Positions 9,217 to 20,031 of a stretch of 64,000 bases of DNA are shown piece by piece. The notes under the pieces are model-generated. The model did not search any database, was not told the origin of the DNA, and saw only the letters and a program-made list of their open reading frames with translations. Each line of letters begins with the position of its first letter. Position 1 is the stretch's first letter. This DNA comes from Basidiobolus meristosporus CBS 931.73 (lineage: Eukaryota > Basidiobolomycota > Basidiobolomycetes > Basidiobolales > Basidiobolaceae): positions 62,001-126,000 of the forward strand of contig MCFE01000064.1 in NCBI GenBank assembly GCA_002104905.1. Reading direction: 5' to 3'. A program made the translations under genes and the position numbers.

Positions 9217-10017
9217 GTAACCTTACATAGAAAAATAAACCCGAGACTTTTTAGTAACTAAAAGAACATTGAGCTAACCCAGTAATGCCCTCCGATGAGG
9301 CTGTCTCCAACGGGAATTGTACTTTGAGTTTATGAAGAACAAGGGAATAATCAAGCTGTCTAGGTCAAAAGTCTTTTGTGCAAAGCTTTTCATTACAATT
9401 ATCTTGTGCCATAGGAGAAATCATCGTCTCGCTAACAGACCGCATGGTTGAGGAAATGAAAGTATACAATGGATTCTATGTGTGCGTCTACTAATCTATC
9501 TACATAATCCTGAATAGGTATAATCGTGAGCCTGCTAATCATCCAGATAAAGGTCTACACCTTGAGTGTGACTAATCACCATCAGTGAAGTCATCATCTA
9601 CTAATAACTATTCCTTCGAACGATGATACTACGGAGGTACATCTAAGCCGCAAATTGAGTGAACTGGTGCAACGACCTTCGTAATGCGAGAGATATGCAA
9701 GCACCCTGATCGGAGTGATATTGACTGCACTATGATGGTGCGCTAGGATCCTATAGCATTCTTTGAAAAGAGCGTGTATGCTACGGGCTTCAACGCAGAG
9801 CTTTAGACACATACCTTCATAAGGGTTTTTAAAGAGATTCCTATCGCTGAGCTTCACATCTCAAGTGTTGGTCAATGAAATCTCATTCAACGAAGATCAG
9901 TTGACTGCCTTTATAACGCAAGGTGCGTCATCAATCTGTGGTGGGGGTAGTTCCATGTCTCAGGTGAGCTGAATAAATGCCATATACTTGTGGCTCAGCC
10001 ACTCAGTGCCTGTGTCC
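9217..10017. other. Spacer without recognised gene
   Basis: SSP5 3' region and SSP6 5' region. The minus-strand frame 9594-9857 lacks any family or domain signal. No relic of an SSP gene was recognised here. Confidence 0.45.
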
Positions 10018-10024
10018 TATATAA
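10018..10024 (+). promoter_or_regulatory. TATA box of SSP6
   Basis: TATATAA (followed by A), 61 bases before ATG 10079 but only 31 before the alternative ATG 10049. This spacing, with family length, favours 10079. Confidence 0.6.
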
Positions 10025-10078
10025 ACTTGTAATTGGAACCGTCACTACTTGTGGTTCCTACTATTGTCTCAACAAAAT

Positions 10079-10498
10079 ATGCTTCGATCTGCGTTAGTCT
10101 TACTGTCATTTCTTGCAACAGGCTTTGCTGCACCATTGCCAAAGATATGCCAACCTAACATGATCATCATCGGACCAAAAGAGATCAATGCTGGGTGTAG
10201 TGTCAAGCTTGTTCTCAGCTTTACCTCTCATGTGCCAAGTAGCGTGGATGTCCTAGATGTCAAGTTTTACTCCGGCAATTCTCATCGAGGTACGCTAGTG
10301 TACCAGATAAAAACCGAAGACACTCCAAATGATCATGAGGATCTAGATATTCTGTTTCCAATCCCTGGGCGGTTTGTAGGTAATGACACCTTGGTAGTAT
10401 CGGATGCTTTTCATCATGGAATGAACTGTCCAGAGGTGTATGGTGTTCATAAAATCAAAGTACTTCCTTCTAGTCCAGATGTAATGTGTATGTTCTAA
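10079..10498 (+). CDS. Small secreted 4-cysteine protein, family member 6 (SSP6)
   Basis: 139 residues from ATG 10079 (an in-frame ATG at 10049 would add ten residues before the signal peptide). Signal peptide 1-18 ends FAA; PLPKICQPN follows; cysteines 24, 40, 117 and 137 are kept. It is the most divergent member: LDVKFYS replaces LDVKLYP, VYQIKTED replaces VHQVQTKD, and the middle is acidic (NDHEDLDILFP). The tail VLPSSPDVMCMF matches subgroup B. It is the last gene of the cluster; the next recognisable sequences are transposon fragments from about 11.7 kb. No canonical AATAAA is seen directly downstream; ATTAAAT occurs near 10535. Confidence 0.82.
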   Translation: MLRSALVLLSFLATGFAAPLPKICQPNMIIIGPKEINAGCSVKLVLSFTSHVPSSVDVLDVKFYSGNSHRGTLVYQIKTEDTPNDHEDLDILFPIPGRFVGNDTLVVSDAFHHGMNCPEVYGVHKIKVLPSSPDVMCMF

Positions 10499-11689
10499 GC
10501 AGCCAATTTCGCAATGACCTATCGAATCTATGCATTAAATTATTGTTGGGCTAAAATCTTTCTAAGCGGTGCTTTTGAGGGGCTCATTTTTACACGTTAA
10601 TCAGCTACAGCCTTCCCCAAATATTATAGCAAACTCACTCTCTGTAAATTAAGTAATGACTCAAGGGCACGCTGCTATTTGGACAGGCCTTGGATTGGCC
10701 ATTCATCAATAAAAGAACCTTATAGCCTTGGAACTACATACATTGTATTTTGTGATTTTTCTTCTCCTAGATACTGCTTATGCATGGCCCACAGAGATGA
10801 GTTATACTCTGAGATATTTGATTTCTGAGATATGCATAGCTTCCTCTCTCAAGTAAATTACGTCTCAATGTGGCTCTTGAACAGCAGTCAACTGGGATGG
10901 CTAATAGCTTACTGGCTGTGCAGCAATTGCATGCTGACCAATGCATCTTTTCTCAATAGAATGAAATGCTGCATGGGATTGTGTCCAAATATGAATGATG
11001 TGGATGAAGTACTGCTTAAGCTTCATGAATCTCATATATTTGACATTCAGATTGAGAATTATTATAGAAGTGCTTACAGTGCCCCTAGCTGCATAAGATT
11101 TTACTCAGTTTTTTTGTTAGGCAGCTATTTATTGATGTTATATAAAGTTAATTCCAAATTCATGTAGCAATGGATACAGCCACCTCTCTAACAGGGATAA
11201 TATCCTTATCCCACAGCAATAATTTCATTCCACAGAATATACTGGAATCCATGCACCATCTCCCTATGAAAAATCTCAATGCTTGAATACATTGGATATT
11301 TAGCTGGTATATGGCTGGTATTTTGATGGTATTACACTGATATTCCACTGATATATCTGCTTCAAGTTTTCAGTTGCAATTCTTGGTGGAAGTAATAACA
11401 GCTGATTATCAAGTCTGGTATGAACGTAAGTAGGCCTAATCCTCCACTGGAAAGTGAGCCTGCTTATCTGTTGTGGAGCTAGTATCTTAGAAATTGGAAA
11501 TTACCACTTTTGGGGGAGTTGGGATTTAGCTAATAAAATGATGCTGTTCTGCTGGCCTTTTCCTGATTTTCCTTCTTGGGGATCTCAATGAGAAAAAATC
11601 ATGACAATCCCAGATGAACAACACCATAAAACTAAGCTCCTGTTAGTTATAGGCATGGATAGCATTCAGTCACAATATCAGTAAATTAA
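10499..11689. other. Transition zone between gene cluster and transposon block
   Basis: No recognised gene. A 111-codon frame (10832-11167, +) is rich in Cys, Trp and Leu, lacks a clean signal peptide and matches no family known to me. CCCTATGAAAAAT at 11262 equals the terminus of the Tnp2 transposon family, so a degraded element end may start there. Short TGGTAT/TGATAT reiterations lie near 11305-11355. Confidence 0.4.
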
Positions 11690-11940
11690 AAGTCTGGGGA
11701 TACTCAAAATGACAAGGAGAGAAGGTAGATTTTGCAGTTCTCACTCAATGATTTATTTAATGTAGAGGTAGTATTTATACTCCTACATGACTTTGGCAGC
11801 TAGAACAAATCTATTATACTTAGGAAGATCCCTGGAACATGTCTGCTAAGTTTAGAGCTGCTTAGACAATGCTGACAAACCTCATGTTCTGGGTACCTAT
11901 CTTTTGGTAAGAATATTATAAGTAAATCCACACAGGGAGC
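11690..11940 (-). repeat. copia-2 LTR fragment
   Basis: Aligns by eye to the copia-2 LTRs at 48517-48857 and 53639-53968 in the same orientation (shared runs TCAATGATTTATTTAATGTA, GTAGTATTTATACTC, CCTGGAACATGT, TTCTGGGTACCTA). Both ends are eroded. Confidence 0.6.
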
Positions 11941-11944
11941 ATAA

Positions 11945-12310
11945 TGGGACTGTTGTTGAATGTGTGAGTTCCAGGGGATTTGATCCATTACTTACACATA
12001 TTATCATTTTCCAAGCACTAGCACTAAGAACATCATATACCCACAGAGAAAGTATAGAAGTCAGCATTTTATGCAAAGACTGGATGAGCTAGATATGTAC
12101 ACATTCAAGTCACCTTTGGATGCAGTTTCTACCCAGGGTACATTGGATGCAGTGGGTTGTCAAATGTGGAAAAACTAGGGGATCTTATCCATAGGTAGAT
12201 CACCAATGCCAATATGGCACATCTGCAGCTTTTATGCCAGGAGTGTGTGATATATTTTGAGTGGCTATACTACAAACATAGAGCTAAGCATATAGCTCTC
12301 TGCTATTGTA
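11945..12310 (+). pseudogene. Tnp2 transposase gene fragment
   Basis: Two blocks of the Tnp2 element brought together by a deletion. 11955-12050 matches 46310-46410 (around GTGTGAGTTCCAGGGGA and the ACACATATTATCATT run). 12070-12280 matches the 3' coding part at 38950-39127 and 46745-46930, including the LDELDMY frame and GCACATCTGCAGCTTTTATGC. No usable frame remains. Confidence 0.6.
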
Positions 12311-12321
12311 TCCATTCTTTT

Positions 12322-12512
12322 GTTGCAATCAAAGATGTGTTTTGGATATAAGGAGCTTATCAAGAAATAGTGATAATAGTTGAGATGTTGCTTATTCATA
12401 AAGAAGCTCAGTATTTACACCTTTGTGGAGGTAATATAACTGTAAAACCAAGTTAGAAGAGGTTCTTGATGGCCAGGGGCCATCTGTTACAGTTTCAGGT
12501 TAGTATGTTATA
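12322..12512 (-). repeat. copia-1 LTR fragment
   Basis: Reverse-strand match to the copia-1 LTR (39128-39496): TTGGATATAAGGAGCTTATC, AAGAAATAGTGATAATAGTT and CTGTTACAGTTTCAGGTTAG are shared. It covers about the 3' half of the LTR; no coding part is attached. Confidence 0.65.
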
Positions 12513-12534
12513 GACTTGTTCTATTGAATAGTTC

Positions 12535-12640
12535 CACATTGAGCCATAATTGCCAAACAATGCCACAGTGTGCCACAGAGGCCAAGTAGACCTATATTTG
12601 GCCAAAGAGTGTAGATATTAAGTTCTCAAATGGCAATGCC
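12535..12640 (+). repeat. Foldback-family end fragment
   Basis: Resembles the outer end of the large inverted repeat at 27261-27350: the order CCACATTGAGCCAT, TGCCAAACAATGCCACAG, GAGGCCAAGTAGACCTATA, TTGGCCAAAGAGTGTAGA follows that arm with substitutions. Only one end is present. Confidence 0.5.
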
Positions 12641-13037
12641 TCTGGTGATACAGTCTCATCAAATCTCTGCTTTATCATTTCTGCACTTTTCAATACTTTG
12701 GCTTATGCCTCTTGACATCCTGCTCCAGTTGTTGGCCTGTCTTTCTTGAGGATATCTGTCAAAGAAGTTACACTATTTTCAAAGGACTTCACAAATCTCC
12801 AATTATAGGAAACCATGCTAAGAAATGATCTGAGCTCTTAAATTGTATAGGGCTGCTTCAGATTCTTGATAACTGCCACTTTGTTAGGGTCTGAGGCCAC
12901 TCCTGTGCCAGTACTCTATGTTACAGATATTCCACATGTTGCTTGAAGAACTCTCACTCTACTATTTTGCTAAATTGCTTGTTCTCTCTTAGCCTCTTCA
13001 AAACCTTTTCAATGTGCACCAAGTGGTCCTCTTCTGT
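12641..13037 (-). pseudogene. gypsy-1 reverse-transcriptase region, left piece
   Basis: Reverse-strand match to the RT/RNase H part of gypsy-1 (33740-34050) with many substitutions and indels. It ends exactly at CCTCTTCTGT, where the Tnp2 element begins, and the same coding sequence resumes at 19723. It is therefore the left half of an older gypsy copy split by the transposon. Confidence 0.75.
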
Positions 13038-13399
13038 CCCAATGAAAAATAATCTGGTTGCACGGGTGGATCCAATCTGGATCAGCATTCAGGATCTCAT
13101 TTGGAGACCGTCTTAATACCACCAGCTTCCAATTAGTGACCATCTTGACAATCTTATGACAGAATTGCAATGGTGTTTTGCTAATTATACTGCCAAATAA
13201 AGTTACAAAACTTGATAGGGTTTGGTTGGTGCTGTGACAGTGATGGCATGGCATTGTTGCAGTCATAATGCGCTCTACAACAACTTTAAATGGATCTAAC
13301 TGGCCAGTATATCCAATTGTCTTATATGGCAAAGAACTTGATGGTATTTTGGTGACCTCATTACAAGTCTCTAATATGGCGGCCTACACCTAGTTCTGT

Positions 13400-15960
13400 A
13401 CATGGCTACCATACCAATTTACCAAATGGTATCTCCTTTTCCTACCTCCCCTATGCAATTCATATATTCCACTGTAGAATTATCCCTCTTTATTTGCTTC
13501 CCCACTACTACCTTGGGTATTCCACATATAGTTTGAATCAGAAAAAATGGCCTCCTGCTTACTAACCTCTATAAAAATGCACACCTGCCACAATTGACAT
13601 ACTTCTATCACCTCAACTTTATGGCCTTTTAGTGTAATACTTGCAAAGCTGCCATAAACCTTGTACTACTGGTAACATATACATCTTGCAAGCATATGCT
13701 TGGTTGCCACCACTTCTGCCATGAATACCTCCTGAATATCCACAAAGAACTTTTTGGTATTTAGCCAATATACTCCTTCTCCCTGCTGGATTCTAGTCCC
13801 CCTTATAGGTGCACTCTGACTCTTGCTTGTGTGAATTTTGTAATGAGTGGTGTAGAAGCTGGCTTGTGACCAAGAGAAATCTGGCATACCTTGGTAGAGT
13901 TTTCCTAATAAGAATTAGTTGCTTGTTGCATCCAACCCAACTTTGCATTACTTAAGTGATTAGTATTTTCCAACTCTTCCTGGCTGTCCTCCATATGCCA
14001 ACCCATCACATCCATGATGTACTTGAAGGTAGTATTCTTGATGTGATTGGGATATGGTAGCACCTGCAACTTGACGTGTCTTCCTATCTGCCCACACATC
14101 AGCTCCATAGTAAACTCCCAAAAGGTGAAGCAAGGCCCCATATTCTCCACACACCAAGCAAAATGGAGTAGAAAATGGATACAGTAGCAGCAGAGATCTA
14201 CATGCTCAGCTTTATGTTTGTAGTATAGCCGCTCAAATCCTGTTACAAACTCCTAGTACAGCAGCTGTAGATGTGTCAAGTTGCCATTGGTGATCCACTT
14301 CTGGATAAATATTCCTAAAATGTCCACCTATGACTTCCAATTCTTCCAATGTACTCTAAGTAGGAATGGCTATAGAACACCACTTGAATAAATACATATC
14401 CAGCTCATCCAGTCTTTGCATTTATATTGTTGCCTATGCGTATGAATATTGATTGGGGCCCATGAGAAGTACTTGGGCAGTGGATCCTCTGTAGTATCTT
14501 GCCAATTCTTTCAAATTTCTCTGGTATATCAAAGAGCTCATTTAGCTTGAAATGTCCCATGTACAACTTGGTCAACAATATAGGGATATTGTTGAAAAGC
14601 AAATGCATTGCTCCCAGTGGAAGGCTTTTGCTCCAACAGATATGCTCTTTGTTAAGTTTCTCTGATTCCTGATTGATTCCATATTTTGGCCAATGCCTTA
14701 TAGCTTGCCAACTTTGCTGCAATTGCAAGCTGACTTCTGTACATTCTCTCTGTGGGAAGATGATGTTCCAAGTGTTAGTGTTTGGGTAATAAAAATGTGT
14801 GCTAGTTATGGAGTAGTCCCCTGGATCTCACACATTTGACAGCAATACCATCCATTGTGCCCAGAGAAGCCAGCTATCTTGCTGATGGCTGGGGTATCTT
14901 CAATACAGATAATAATAAGTGCTTTTACATGACAGTCATTTACTGTCATCCTGCTGGAAAGCATACAAAACTCATCCAGCAATGGATACAGGTAGCTATC
15001 AAGGTTGGACAGTGATTTAGGCCCAAATACCTGTGAGACTACCATCAGATTCTTGCTCTAATGATGTAAGATAGGTGGCAGATTCAGTTTGACAAGAATC
15101 AGTGGCCAGCAGGATTTGCTGGTAGAGTTCTTGTTTAATGAGAATCCATCAAGTGCTAAGGCAAAGACCTAGTCATACATACCTTCAAGGTGGCCCTTGC
15201 TTCTTAGCTGCCTTTAATATTTGCCATCAGATATATTAAATATGTTGGTGCTTTAATGATACTGAGTGTGGTACTTTATAGCTTTGCAATACTTGTTGGA
15301 CTACATGAGCTTCTTTAGACAGGATATTACTGGAATATATCTGGAGTTTGAGCAATATTTTCCCTCAATGGTGGTGGACTGCAGACAATTTGGACACATT
15401 GCAATGGTGGCATTTTGAATATGAATACCATGCAACTGTTAATGCATGCTAAAATCAGAACAGTCTCTGGGTCATATGTTGCCAGCTGCATGATGGTTGT
15501 CCACTTGTACCATGTACATGGTAAGTTGCATCCTGTAATGATTTTGGCAAGAAGTAATGGTAAATCCTCAAAGCCCCCATTACTAGTATAGAGGAAACAC
15601 TGCCACTTCTCTAGCCACAACATTACATCATTCACCAGTAGATGGATTAATGGGCTCATGCAGAGTACTGTTGTTAAGGGAGATAGGCTCACAATCCATC
15701 AGTGAGCCTTCATTGGCATGGCTATCACTCTGCATGCCATATTCAAAAGGCTGAGATGAGCCAAAGGTGTAACAAGCTACCTGACTCAGTTTGCACAAGG
15801 TGACAAAGATGGCTAGGTGTTGAAATAGAAGTATCAACTGGCTGGTGCAATAAGGTGGTACAGTAGTGACTGATGAATGGTCAAATATGACTTGTATGGC
15901 AAAACACTGGCCATGATACTTGTAATACTTCCTATGCTGTCTGTGTGTTTCATGGCAGGG
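13400..15960 (-). pseudogene. Tnp2-family transposase, decayed
   Basis: Reading leftward, the broken frames carry a recognisable Tnp2 (PF02992-like) core. An N-terminal part (15837-15327) contains FEDLPLLL and a Cys-rich C..C segment. Then comes DGFSLNKNSTKSCWPLILVKLNLPP-like coding across about 15090-15170, GPKSLSNLDSYLYPLLDEF (15045-14960), and DTPAISKIAGFSGHNG followed by CCQMC (14910-14820). These match the family pattern in which a WPLI-NLPP block, a PGPK-like block and a D-P-A-K-GF-GH-C-C block follow each other. Downstream (14728-13900) the coding continues with KLYMGHFKLNELFDIPEKFERI and ends near the ORF at 14150-13905. At least four stops or frame changes interrupt it. In life it would cut and join the element's ends. 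Confidence 0.78.
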
Positions 15961-16278
15961 AGGCTTGCCTCAATAGCCACATGGTCTTTGATTCAACATT
16001 GTAAGAGAAGAGAAAAAAGCAGTCTTGTCCATGGGGCAAACAACTTGACACTTAATAATGTAATGCTATTATATCTCTTTTTGATTAATATTCATGTGGA
16101 TTTGGGACAGTCTTGTATTTGCAACATTGCACCTACATGAATGTAAGATTCAATGATGACCTGCCATAGTAAGCATTATAAATAAAGTTGTGGCACCACA
16201 TACACATGTAAATGTAACACAATTTCCCCCTTGGTTTGACTCACTTTCATATATATACATCTAAAAAATAAAGCAAAG

Positions 16279-19200
16279 TTGTCTGGTTCCCAACCAAACC
16301 CCACCACTGATGGCAACAGAAGAACAGTTGGGCAACAGCTTACTTTGATATTTAGTGCAACAAGCAGGGCTACATCCAAAAAAGGCCATGTTGACAATGT
16401 GCCCACTGAAGGAAATACTGTTGACTACTCAGGCATTCAGTCAAGTAAGCAATTGAGAACCTCTGTGGAGCCACAAGCTGACCGTTATGCTCAGACAGAT
16501 GAGAATGTAGCAAAAACTGTACCCTCAGTTGAAGACCAGCAAGTGGCTGTCATAGCATCACAACCACCCATATTAGCAAGTATGCTGTCAGCTTATACCA
16601 AAGCATTAATGAAGTCATTAAGTGCAGTGGCTGATAGGATAGATGCAACAGCACAGAGAAATCAGGTAGTAGTCCAGAAACAGGATGAGCGGATAATATG
16701 TGTAGAGCAATTAATATTCCAGGTAGAGAAAGCAGTATTGTTGCTGCAAAGAAGGAACTCAAGTAGCTCAATGCCACAGCCAAGCATTGAGCCATTTCTC
16801 AATGTAACAGCAGAGGTACACTGCACAGTCTTTTAAGCACAACAACAGTGCCTAAAGATAGAGCCCACAGAAACTCCTATCAGAGTATGGGAGGGAGACA
16901 ATGTGGTGTTTATACCAACGCCTAAAAATCAAAAGACATTGAATGTTGGTGAAGCCACTGAGTGCAATAATGAAGAGTGGGCAAATATTCAAGCGGCTGC
17001 AAGAAGTCTAGCATGTCATCACATTAAGGCTGGCATACCATGGGACCATCAGGAGCTAAGGCCAAGCAGAATGCACTTGACTTATTCCATTAGCTTTATC
17101 CTGGACCCCAACAGGCAAACAAATTTTGGGCCATTACTGATATGCTAAGAAAGTATTTTAAGAATAGCAGAAACTATCAAAGGCAGAAGAATAAGGGTGC
17201 CATGGCTGAAAACCAGTGGCCTCCTCAAGAGTCTATAGCAAGCAGGGTCAAAAGCTCCAAACAAGCATCAAAGTAATGTCAGGTAGCTGGAAGAGTTGCA
17301 ATAAGGGACTAGCAGGCAGACACAGATGCATCAGCCCAACATTTAGCAAGAAAAGAATGTAGTATCACTCAAGAAGCACTTAGACAAGGTGGTAGTGAAG
17401 GAACTGGCAGTGATAAAAACCAATGGCATTCTCTGCATCCTGTCATAACTAGAACTGAGAGATCAAAACAAGCAGAAAAGAAACATCAGGTTGCCAGGAG
17501 AGTGCCAGCAAGGGACAGGCAGGCCAAAATAGATGTGTCAGAGCAGAATTTATCAAGGAGAAATCATAGTTAATTACAAGAAGCACTCAGACAAATGAGC
17601 AGTGAAAGACCTGGCAGAAATAAAGAAAAAGGTAAAGAGAAAATGTCTACCCAGCCTGAGACAGGGAAGCATGCAAAAAAAACTGTAGTTCTTGCCAATT
17701 AACACTTCAAGCCTGGAACTGACTGAATCCCATCATAGCCAAGAAGAATTACCCACAGGAAAACAGCTGTTTTCACAAGCGTTAGAAGTGCCGGTATTTG
17801 AGCTACACTCCAGCAAGGCAGATGAGTTTGCAGAAAAAGGCAATTTGTCTACCACAGCCTCTATGTCCTCCATTGTAAACAGAGTGGAGATGCTACCAAC
17901 AGACAAAGCTCCAACATCAAGAGCTTAAAAGACTATGAGAATGCCTTTGATGGAATTTTGGAACATTAATGGGCACACTCAGAGGTTGCATCACTTCTTC
18001 AAGAGCAGTGCTCAAGAAAAAGCACTTAAATATTGCAAGGATTTACCACAAGACTGGCAGATGAGGTGCTAGACCTTGCAGTGACAGCTGAAGACCGGGA
18101 TGTAAGGGAACCAGTGAATGGACAGTGGCATGAAGCCATTAGGTTCCTGCCAAAGTCATGGAAACAGAGCGTTGTGGTGGTGTATAGGTCCAAGGGAGAG
18201 ATACGTCCAACACTTCTCAAGTGTTTTGTGTGTGGGGTGCTCACTGGGTGCAAGAACTTCTGGCAAAAGCTTGCTAGGAATACTTGGGTTCTGTCTCTAA
18301 TCTAATGTGATGGGGAATAATGCCACAAGCTTGTCAAGGCAAAACTATTGAGCTACAATCCCCAACTTAGTTGGTGTCTTAACAAAAGTATGTGCTGGAT
18401 TCAGTGTCCTTTAAGATGATAATGTACTAAAGCTTCCAAAGTCAAAACAACTGTAAACTCCACCAGCAGGGACTTGATAAGAATGCAGCTGTGGTCAATA
18501 GTTACAAAGACAGAAAAGTACCTTTGCCTGTACAAGAACAAACTTGGGAAAGAATCAAATATAATAAAAGATACCTACTCTGAGTATTCCTCACAAGTAG
18601 TGCCTCCAAGGTCAGTTGGCTGTCAGCGCAGTTTCCTGGGAGTGTCCTGTGGTCTAGGGTTGGAAGTTCAGGTAGCAGCAGGTAGCAGTGATCACACTAA
18701 TCAACAAGTTGGTATATTGATAAAAGGGATGATGATTTATTGTTGAGGGATAGCCTCCCTTATATACTTTTCTTACTGGCTAAGTGATTACTAATCATGG
18801 TGTTCCAGAAGGTTCCAGATATCAATAGAAATCTTAATGACATCAGAATGACCTAAGAATGTTCTAAGTAGGTGCCAGAAGGTTCTAAGAGGCACAGCAT
18901 ATCCAACCAATCAGGAATCAGTATTCTGAAACCTGTGTAACATGGGGATACCATATATGCTATGAAAATGGTAGGGATGGTAACACAGGTTGATCATGTG
19001 TCACAGGTACTGACACGGGTACTTGCCTAATATAGAAGCACTTATAGCTAGTAATCTCACATAAAGTGAGGGGTAACTTATGCAATAAGGTAAGCAGGTG
19101 TGATAGTCAACCAGCTTATGGGATAGTACTGATTGGGTAAGACAAATGGGATAAAACTAAAATAAGTGTAGTAGAGATATAGGGAAGTAGAAAATAAGGG

Positions 19201-19440
19201 AATGAGCACATCTGTCAGTGGGTGTCACTGTCACCCCACTACAGCATTACAGCAGAAATACTTATTGAGTGGTCAATTTTAATGGCGTTGTTTGTTGAGT
19301 ATGGGGTTGGGCTTAATGTTAATGTAGGGTATAAGGACTTATATAGGTCAATACAATTGGCAACTGATGAACAGCTTAAGTTTCAACAGATAAATCAGTT
19401 TGTATGTACAAAAAGTAAGAGAAATGGTTGAGTCAGGAAG
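16279..19440 (+). pseudogene. ORF2 of the Tnp2 transposon, unknown accessory protein, decayed
   Basis: Divergent partner of the transposase, starting about 320 bases from the transposase's N-terminal end. The frame runs 16279-17148 with one stop (16834-16836), reappears in the same frame at 17692-17928 and continues in another frame from 18033 into 19222-19431 across an inserted LTR. N-terminal residues are Ser/Thr/Gln-rich. Residues about 90-155 look like a helical coiled coil (SMLSAYTKALMKSLSAVADR, then Q-rich heptads). The best conserved part among copies is FWNIN-HT-RL-HFFKSSAQE-ALKYCKDL, followed by a segment ending in GLNV-VGYKDLYRS. I recognise no domain. Homologous copies stand at 37204-38760, 44629-45460 and 56059-57042, always divergent from Tnp2 where both are present. 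A DNA-binding or regulatory helper is a guess. Confidence 0.7.
18173..19243 (+). mobile_element. LTR-like insertion R2a (third LTR family, solo)
   Basis: Interrupts ORF2 of the Tnp2 element. It begins TGTGGTGGTGTATAGG and ends CACCCCACTACA, the TG...CA form of LTRs, with GCGT before and GCAT after as an imperfect 4-bp target duplication. The uninterrupted ORF2 sequence is seen at 56530-56545 on the other strand. A related, shorter copy with perfect CTGC duplications is at 46973-47658, and a 35-bp head fragment is at 44594-44628. 1071 bp; the open frame 18474-18746 inside it has no recognised domain. Confidence 0.65.
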
Positions 19441-19722
19441 TAAGGAGTACAAAAAAAAGGCAATAGCCAATCAATGTACACAAGCATAGGAGGTGATTGA
19501 GTGTGCAGAATCAGAAAGTGAGCAAATCTGCAGGGAACCAATCAAAAGCCACTTGTATATTGATGTGATAAGAATTTTGACTAAGTTTTTTGTGAAATCT
19601 GGGGTGCAATTATTTTTCAATGGTCTCTGCACAGTGTCCTGACAGGATCAGTACCTCTCAGTCACAGGACTTTCAATCTGTGACAGCCTTTTGATGGGAT
19701 CATCACAGTATTTCCCATAGGG

Positions 19723-20031
19723 TGTCTTGCTGTATAGTAATATGTCATCTAGGCATATTACCACAGATTTGTCTAAGTACTCCTGGAAGACAGTTTGCAT
19801 CAAGATCATGAATGTTGCTGTGGTTTTGGTGAGGTCAAAGCTCATGACTAAGTGATTTTAATGTTCCTATATGGTCCTGAAAGCTGTCTTAGGGATGTTT
19901 TTTAGTTTTTCCTAATTTGGATGAGTCTTGACACAAGGTCAATTTTGATGAGTACTGTTGCCCAATGAGTTAATCCAAAAGTTCATCCATCCATGAAATG
20001 AGGTAATTATTCTTCATAGTACCTGAGTTAA
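19723..20031 (-). pseudogene. gypsy-1 reverse-transcriptase region, right piece
   Basis: Continuation of 12641-13037 after the Tnp2 element. The minus-strand frame 19845-19648 has FDLTKTTATFMILMQTVFQEYLDK and an intact-looking CLDDILLYSKT catalytic block, matching 34163-34040. It continues to about 20031 with stops. Confidence 0.75.

Larger units (their letters stand above)
13038..19722. mobile_element. Tnp2-type (CACTA-superfamily) transposon, complete but decayed copy
   Basis: 6685 bp, delimited by both termini and a 3-bp target duplication. The left end reads CCCAATGAAAAATAATCTGG; the reverse complement of the right end reads CCCTATGGGAAATACTGTGA (14 of 20 positions equal). TGT stands immediately outside both (13035-13037, 19723-19725). 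Joining the flanks gives gypsy-1 sequence CCTCTTCTGTCTTGCTGTAT, as found uninterrupted at 34033-34052, so the empty site is known. Inside are two divergent genes: transposase (minus, 13400-15960) and ORF2 (plus, 16279-19440). A solo-LTR-like insert occupies 18173-19243. Termini differ from the CACTA that names the superfamily. Both genes are broken, so this copy is not autonomous. Confidence 0.85.

Noticed and set aside
9594-9857. 87-codon minus-strand frame in the SSP5-SSP6 spacer
   Set aside because: No domain, no paralogue, no promoter signal.
494-10498. Cerato-platanin identity for the SSP family (similar size, four cysteines)
   Set aside because: Cysteine spacing and motifs differ; the family's typical N-terminal pattern is absent.
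11262-12310. A complete short Tnp2 derivative starting at CCCTATGAAAAAT 11262
   Set aside because: No matching CATAGGG end was found to the right and the interior contains unrelated copia-2 LTR sequence.
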